From NCBI GenBank assembly GCA_030611385.1, contig JAUWPV010000009.1, positions 1 to 57,592 on the forward strand: a stretch of DNA of 57,592 nucleotides. Reading direction: 5' to 3'. Below, one piece after another: positions 55,168-57,592 of the stretch. The notes beneath the pieces were generated by a model. It saw nothing but the letters and a program-made list of their open reading frames with translations, was not told where the DNA came from and searched no databases. Numbering within the stretch: the stretch's first letter is position 1; every line of letters starts with the position of its first letter. The position numbers were made by a program, and so were the translations under genes. Source of the DNA: Bacillota bacterium (lineage in GTDB: Bacteria > Bacillota > Dethiobacteria > DTU022).

Positions 55168-56235
55168 GTGCTTAAGCAACTGTTAATAGAAGCCCTTGAA
55201 ATTAATGCTTCCGATGTTCATCTTACTGTTGGCCTTCCTCCGGTACTGAGAGTTGATGGCCATCTGGTTTACATGAAAAAATCTGCCCTCGATGAATTGC
55301 AGCTGCGCAGGTTGGCTGAAGAAATTATTGGAACCGATAGGCTGGAGCACTTGCACGGTAACGGTGAACTTGATATTTCGTACGAATACCCTTCACTTGG
55401 TTCCTTCCGAATTAACATATACCATCAGCGTGGTATGATAGGTATTGCTTTACGGATAATCAGAACAAAAATGCCTACCCTTGCGGAACTGGGTATACCT
55501 GATGCCGTGGCAACTTTAACCCGTCGTAAAAATGGCCTCATCCTGATGACTGGTCCGGCCGGTAGTGGCAAATCGACTACACTGGCGGCGATGACCGATT
55601 TGATCAATAGTGAAAAAGAGTATCATATTATTACTTTGGAAGACCCTATCGAATATATTCACCATAATAAAAAGTCTATGGTAACACAGCGGGAAATCGG
55701 ACGAGACAGCAGATCATACCCAACAGCGCTGCGGGCGGCCCTGCGTCAGGATCCCGATGTTATTTTGGTTGGAGAAATGAGGGATATTGAGACTATTTCG
55801 ATAGCGGTTACTGCAGCTGAAACAGGCCACCTGGTCATGGCTACTTTACATACGATCAACTCTGCTCAAACTGTTGAACGGATTATCAATGGTTTCCCAT
55901 CAAACCAGCAGGAACAGATTCGTATTCAACTGGCAAATTCCCTGGCTGGTGTAATTTCACAGCGGTTAATTCGTTGCAAAAACGGCAAAGGACGCATTCC
56001 GGCTGTCGAAATAATGATTTGTACACCAGCAATAAGGAGCCTGATTCGGGAAGGAAAAGTCCACCAGATCAATTCATTTATTCAGGCTGGTTCACGCTAT
56101 GGTATGCAGACAATGGATAAGCATCTGCAGAATCTACGGGAAGAGGGTCTTATATCGTCTCAGGAAGCTCTTGATTACGCAATAGATCGGGAAAGCATGC
56201 TCAAAATAATAAAACCGATGAGTGAGAATGTTTAA
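55168..56235 (+). CDS. Type IV pilus retraction ATPase PilT (second copy)
   Basis: A 355-residue paralogue of the first PilT. Walker A is GPAGSGKSTT and Walker B DPDVILVGEMRDIETI; ATLHTINS and the retraction motif PAIRSLIREGK are kept. The GTG start has GAGAGG upstream. Two PilT genes suggest separate retraction behaviours or division of labour. Confidence 0.92.
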   Translation: MLKQLLIEALEINASDVHLTVGLPPVLRVDGHLVYMKKSALDELQLRRLAEEIIGTDRLEHLHGNGELDISYEYPSLGSFRINIYHQRGMIGIALRIIRTKMPTLAELGIPDAVATLTRRKNGLILMTGPAGSGKSTTLAAMTDLINSEKEYHIITLEDPIEYIHHNKKSMVTQREIGRDSRSYPTALRAALRQDPDVILVGEMRDIETISIAVTAAETGHLVMATLHTINSAQTVERIINGFPSNQQEQIRIQLANSLAGVISQRLIRCKNGKGRIPAVEIMICTPAIRSLIREGKVHQINSFIQAGSRYGMQTMDKHLQNLREEGLISSQEALDYAIDRESMLKIIKPMSENV

Positions 56236-56310
56236 AATAATTAGTATAAAAATAAATATATTGCTTGACTATTTAGGAATATTATGAAAAAATGTATGCA
56301 GAGTGAATTT

Positions 56311-56395
56311 ATAAAAGCAAAGCCATCGAAAGGTGGTCACGCAAAGCTAAAGGGGCTAATGTGCGCGCAGCGCCACTGCCAGCCAGCTGCCGGAT
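56311..56395 (+). ncRNA. Cyclic di-GMP-I riboswitch upstream of the sigma-PilO fusion gene
   Basis: It carries AAAGCAAAGCC (one base more than the consensus GCAAACC), CCATC/GGTGG around GAAA, TCACGCAAAGC, GGGGCTAATGTGC, and AGCCAGCTGCCGG. The order and spacing match class I. A terminator follows 20 bases later, which makes it a likely transcriptional switch. Confidence 0.88.
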
Positions 56396-56415
56396 ATTGT
56401 TGAAGCATACACACA

Positions 56416-56450
56416 TACCCCACCTAAACCGGCAGGTGGGGTATTTATTT
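56416..56450 (+). terminator. Terminator in the riboswitch platform
   Basis: TACCCCACCT (56416-56425) pairs perfectly with AGGTGGGGTA (56434-56443) and is followed by TTTATTT. Its 5' arm CCCACCT could also pair with AGGTGG of the aptamer P2 stem, so the two may compete. Confidence 0.85.
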
Positions 56451-56454
56451 AGAT

Positions 56455-56540
56455 TTCCGCTCTCACTGACAGGAAGAAGGGTGAGGACCAATACAGATTA
56501 TTTCCTCTCTGCGGGAGAGGGTCAGGGTGAGGGGGGGGGC
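56455..56540 (+). repeat. REP-like element ending in a G9 tract
   Basis: CTCTCACTGAC (56460-56470) and GTCAGGGTGAG (56521-56531) are inverted copies. The inner CCTCTC/GGAGAGG hairpin and the composition recall REP/MITE-type repeats with CCCTCTCCC motifs. It ends with nine G (56531-56539), overlapping the ribosome binding site of the next gene. Confidence 0.55.
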
Positions 56541-56545
56541 GTTAA

Positions 56546-57592
56546 ATGAACCCGAAACAGGCAATAAACGAAGCACCGGACTTGGAAGCAGCCGTACAGG
56601 ATTATCTAAAAACCGGTAGTTTGGAAGCTAAACAAAATGTTGTCACAGTAGGCCAGGTAATGGTAAATTACTTTGCCGGAATCTACAGTCCTGGCAAACT
56701 CGACGAAGCTCTGAGAAAGGCTGCGAATGATGGATTTCTTCGTGCCCTGAATCTTTACGATCCTGTCCACAAGATCTTATTTACAACTTATGCAACCAAC
56801 TGTATTATCAGTGAGATAAGACAGGAACTAAGAACCAGAAAGATATTCAGCATGCCGGAATGGTTAAAACGACTCCAGAACGAAGTGATTAACGCTACAG
56901 AAGAACTGGCTCAAGACAACTGTTCGTTGCCCACCCTCGAGGTTATTGCCAAAAAACTTAACGTTGCCGAAAACGGGATCACTGAAGTGATGCAGGCTGG
57001 AAGTGTTTCACTAAAAGAGATCGATCTCAAAGCTATTAAAAGCCTGCGTCATGAAACCTTTAAACTGCCGATCGAAGATGTGATCACGATTCGGAAATCT
57101 ATGGATCGTCTTAGTAATATTCAAAAAAAAGTTTTATCTTTAATATCAGTTAATCTAAGTGAGCTGAGTCTGGCTATAGAAGAAGAAGAACAGGCTTTAT
57201 CAAAAACCCAGGCCCAACATATTCAGCTGGCTGAAAATGGTAACAGTGTTTCTGCCGAACAGGAATACCGGAACGGTTTTAAAATGAAGTATCCTGAAGA
57301 CTATTCTGAGAGCGAAGTACTACGCTATTTTGAAGTGCTATCTGATGAGTTTGGTTTACGTTTGGTAGATCTTCGTAACAGGGGAAAACCTAAACAAGAA
57401 GATAAGTCTTATATAAGCATTCCCCTGGAGATTGATCTAGAGGGACGTTACAGGGGTTTGTTGCAGCTTCTGGATTATTTGCGCAAAGGGGAAAGAGCAA
57501 TTCGCGTTGAACGGGTTCGAACAGCCCGTAATGAAAATGTGCCAGCCAGGATCAACATAAATATTATCCTGAGCGCATATTTCCGCAAAGAT
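56546..57592 (+). CDS. Sigma-70-like protein fused to a PilO C-terminal domain (partial, runs off the window)
   Basis: The frame stays open for 349 codons to the window end. Residues 30-145 match sigma-70 regions 2 and 3: GFLRALNLYDPVHKILFTTY, ATNCIISEIRQELRTRK, MPEWLKRLQNEV and LPTLEVIAKKLNV. Residues 180-225 look like a worn region 4 (MDRLSNIQKKVLSLISVNLS). From about residue 255 the protein resembles PilO at 52780: SEVLRYFEVLSDEFGLR, IPLEIDLEGRYRGLLQLLDY and KGERAIRVERV. No membrane helix is present, so the PilO-like part would be cytoplasmic. It could be a sigma factor steered by the pilus machine. ATG 56546 follows GAGGGGGGGGGC. Confidence 0.85.
   Translation, partial: MNPKQAINEAPDLEAAVQDYLKTGSLEAKQNVVTVGQVMVNYFAGIYSPGKLDEALRKAANDGFLRALNLYDPVHKILFTTYATNCIISEIRQELRTRKIFSMPEWLKRLQNEVINATEELAQDNCSLPTLEVIAKKLNVAENGITEVMQAGSVSLKEIDLKAIKSLRHETFKLPIEDVITIRKSMDRLSNIQKKVLSLISVNLSELSLAIEEEEQALSKTQAQHIQLAENGNSVSAEQEYRNGFKMKYPEDYSESEVLRYFEVLSDEFGLRLVDLRNRGKPKQEDKSYISIPLEIDLEGRYRGLLQLLDYLRKGERAIRVERVRTARNENVPARININIILSAYFRKD

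Noticed and set aside
28751-56395. The aptamers as 3'3'-cGAMP (GEMM-Ib) riboswitches
   Set aside because: All five keep G at the position just before CAAAC, equivalent to G20 of Vc2; the cGAMP class has A there.
56311-56395. tRNA-like cloverleaf before the sigma-PilO gene
   Set aside because: The stem-loops follow the c-di-GMP-I aptamer layout; no anticodon arm or T-loop sequence is present. I found no tRNA anywhere in the window.

Overview
The window looks like the chromosome of a low- to mid-GC Firmicute of the Clostridia type (my inference). The evidence is AGGAGG-type ribosome binding sites on nearly every gene, a ruvCAB-queA-tgt-yajC block, an alaS-ireB-ruvX-DUF1292-mltG block, a preQ1-I riboswitch on queT, several c-di-GMP-I (GEMM) riboswitches, SipW-type signal peptide substrates and a type IV pilus cluster of the PilMNO kind. 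Branched-chain amino acid uptake, acyl-CoA dehydrogenase and DUF35/thiolase genes suggest an anaerobe using amino or fatty acids. No phylogenetic marker was searched, so the genus is unknown.

Layout. 1-140: 3' part of a 5S rRNA and its terminator. 0.2-6.9 kb: a hemolysin III homologue, a LysE exporter, and a five-gene branched-chain amino acid type ABC transporter (livJ/G/F/H/M-like). 6.9-11.8 kb: an EamA transporter and a sulfur/selenium-handling cluster (class V aminotransferase, DUF3343, TusA-like, YedE) with a divergent LysR regulator. 11.9-24 kb: housekeeping genes (preQ1 riboswitch-queT, yebC, ruvCAB, queA, tgt, yajC, yigZ, alaS, ireB, ruvX, DUF1292, mltG).

24-38.6 kb is the unusual accessory region, a surface-protein secretion locus with c-di-GMP riboswitches. 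It holds a BTAD regulator with a degenerate GGDEF-like tail, two small related proteins, a large GEVED-domain SipW-type substrate, a TasA-like protein behind a c-di-GMP riboswitch, and a repeat protein with an LPRTD-type anchor. Behind a second c-di-GMP riboswitch comes a response-regulator receiver domain fused through a long acidic linker to a SipW-type signal peptidase. An ISLre2-type transposase follows, then a secreted transglutaminase-like protein behind a third riboswitch, whose ribosome binding site lies in a switchable hairpin. Last is a paralogue of the receiver-signal peptidase in which both catalytic residues are replaced (Ser to Asn, His to Ser).

38.7-46.4 kb: a minus-strand acyl-CoA operon (two DUF35 proteins, two thiolase-fold proteins lacking the nucleophilic Cys, an acyl-CoA dehydrogenase), a PhzF protein, an isopropylmalate-type dehydrogenase and YqeG. 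46.5-57.6 kb: a type IV pilus operon behind a fourth c-di-GMP riboswitch (PilP-like, secretin N-domain protein without a pore, PilT, PilC, PilM, PilN, PilO, PilB with a c-di-GMP-binding type MshEN domain, second PilT). A fifth riboswitch, a terminator and a G9 tract then precede an open reading frame that runs off the window. It fuses sigma-70-like regions to a copy of the PilO C-terminal domain. The parts read as a c-di-GMP-governed switch between pili, matrix proteins and surface processing; the fused signal peptidases and the sigma-PilO protein are the most novel elements.
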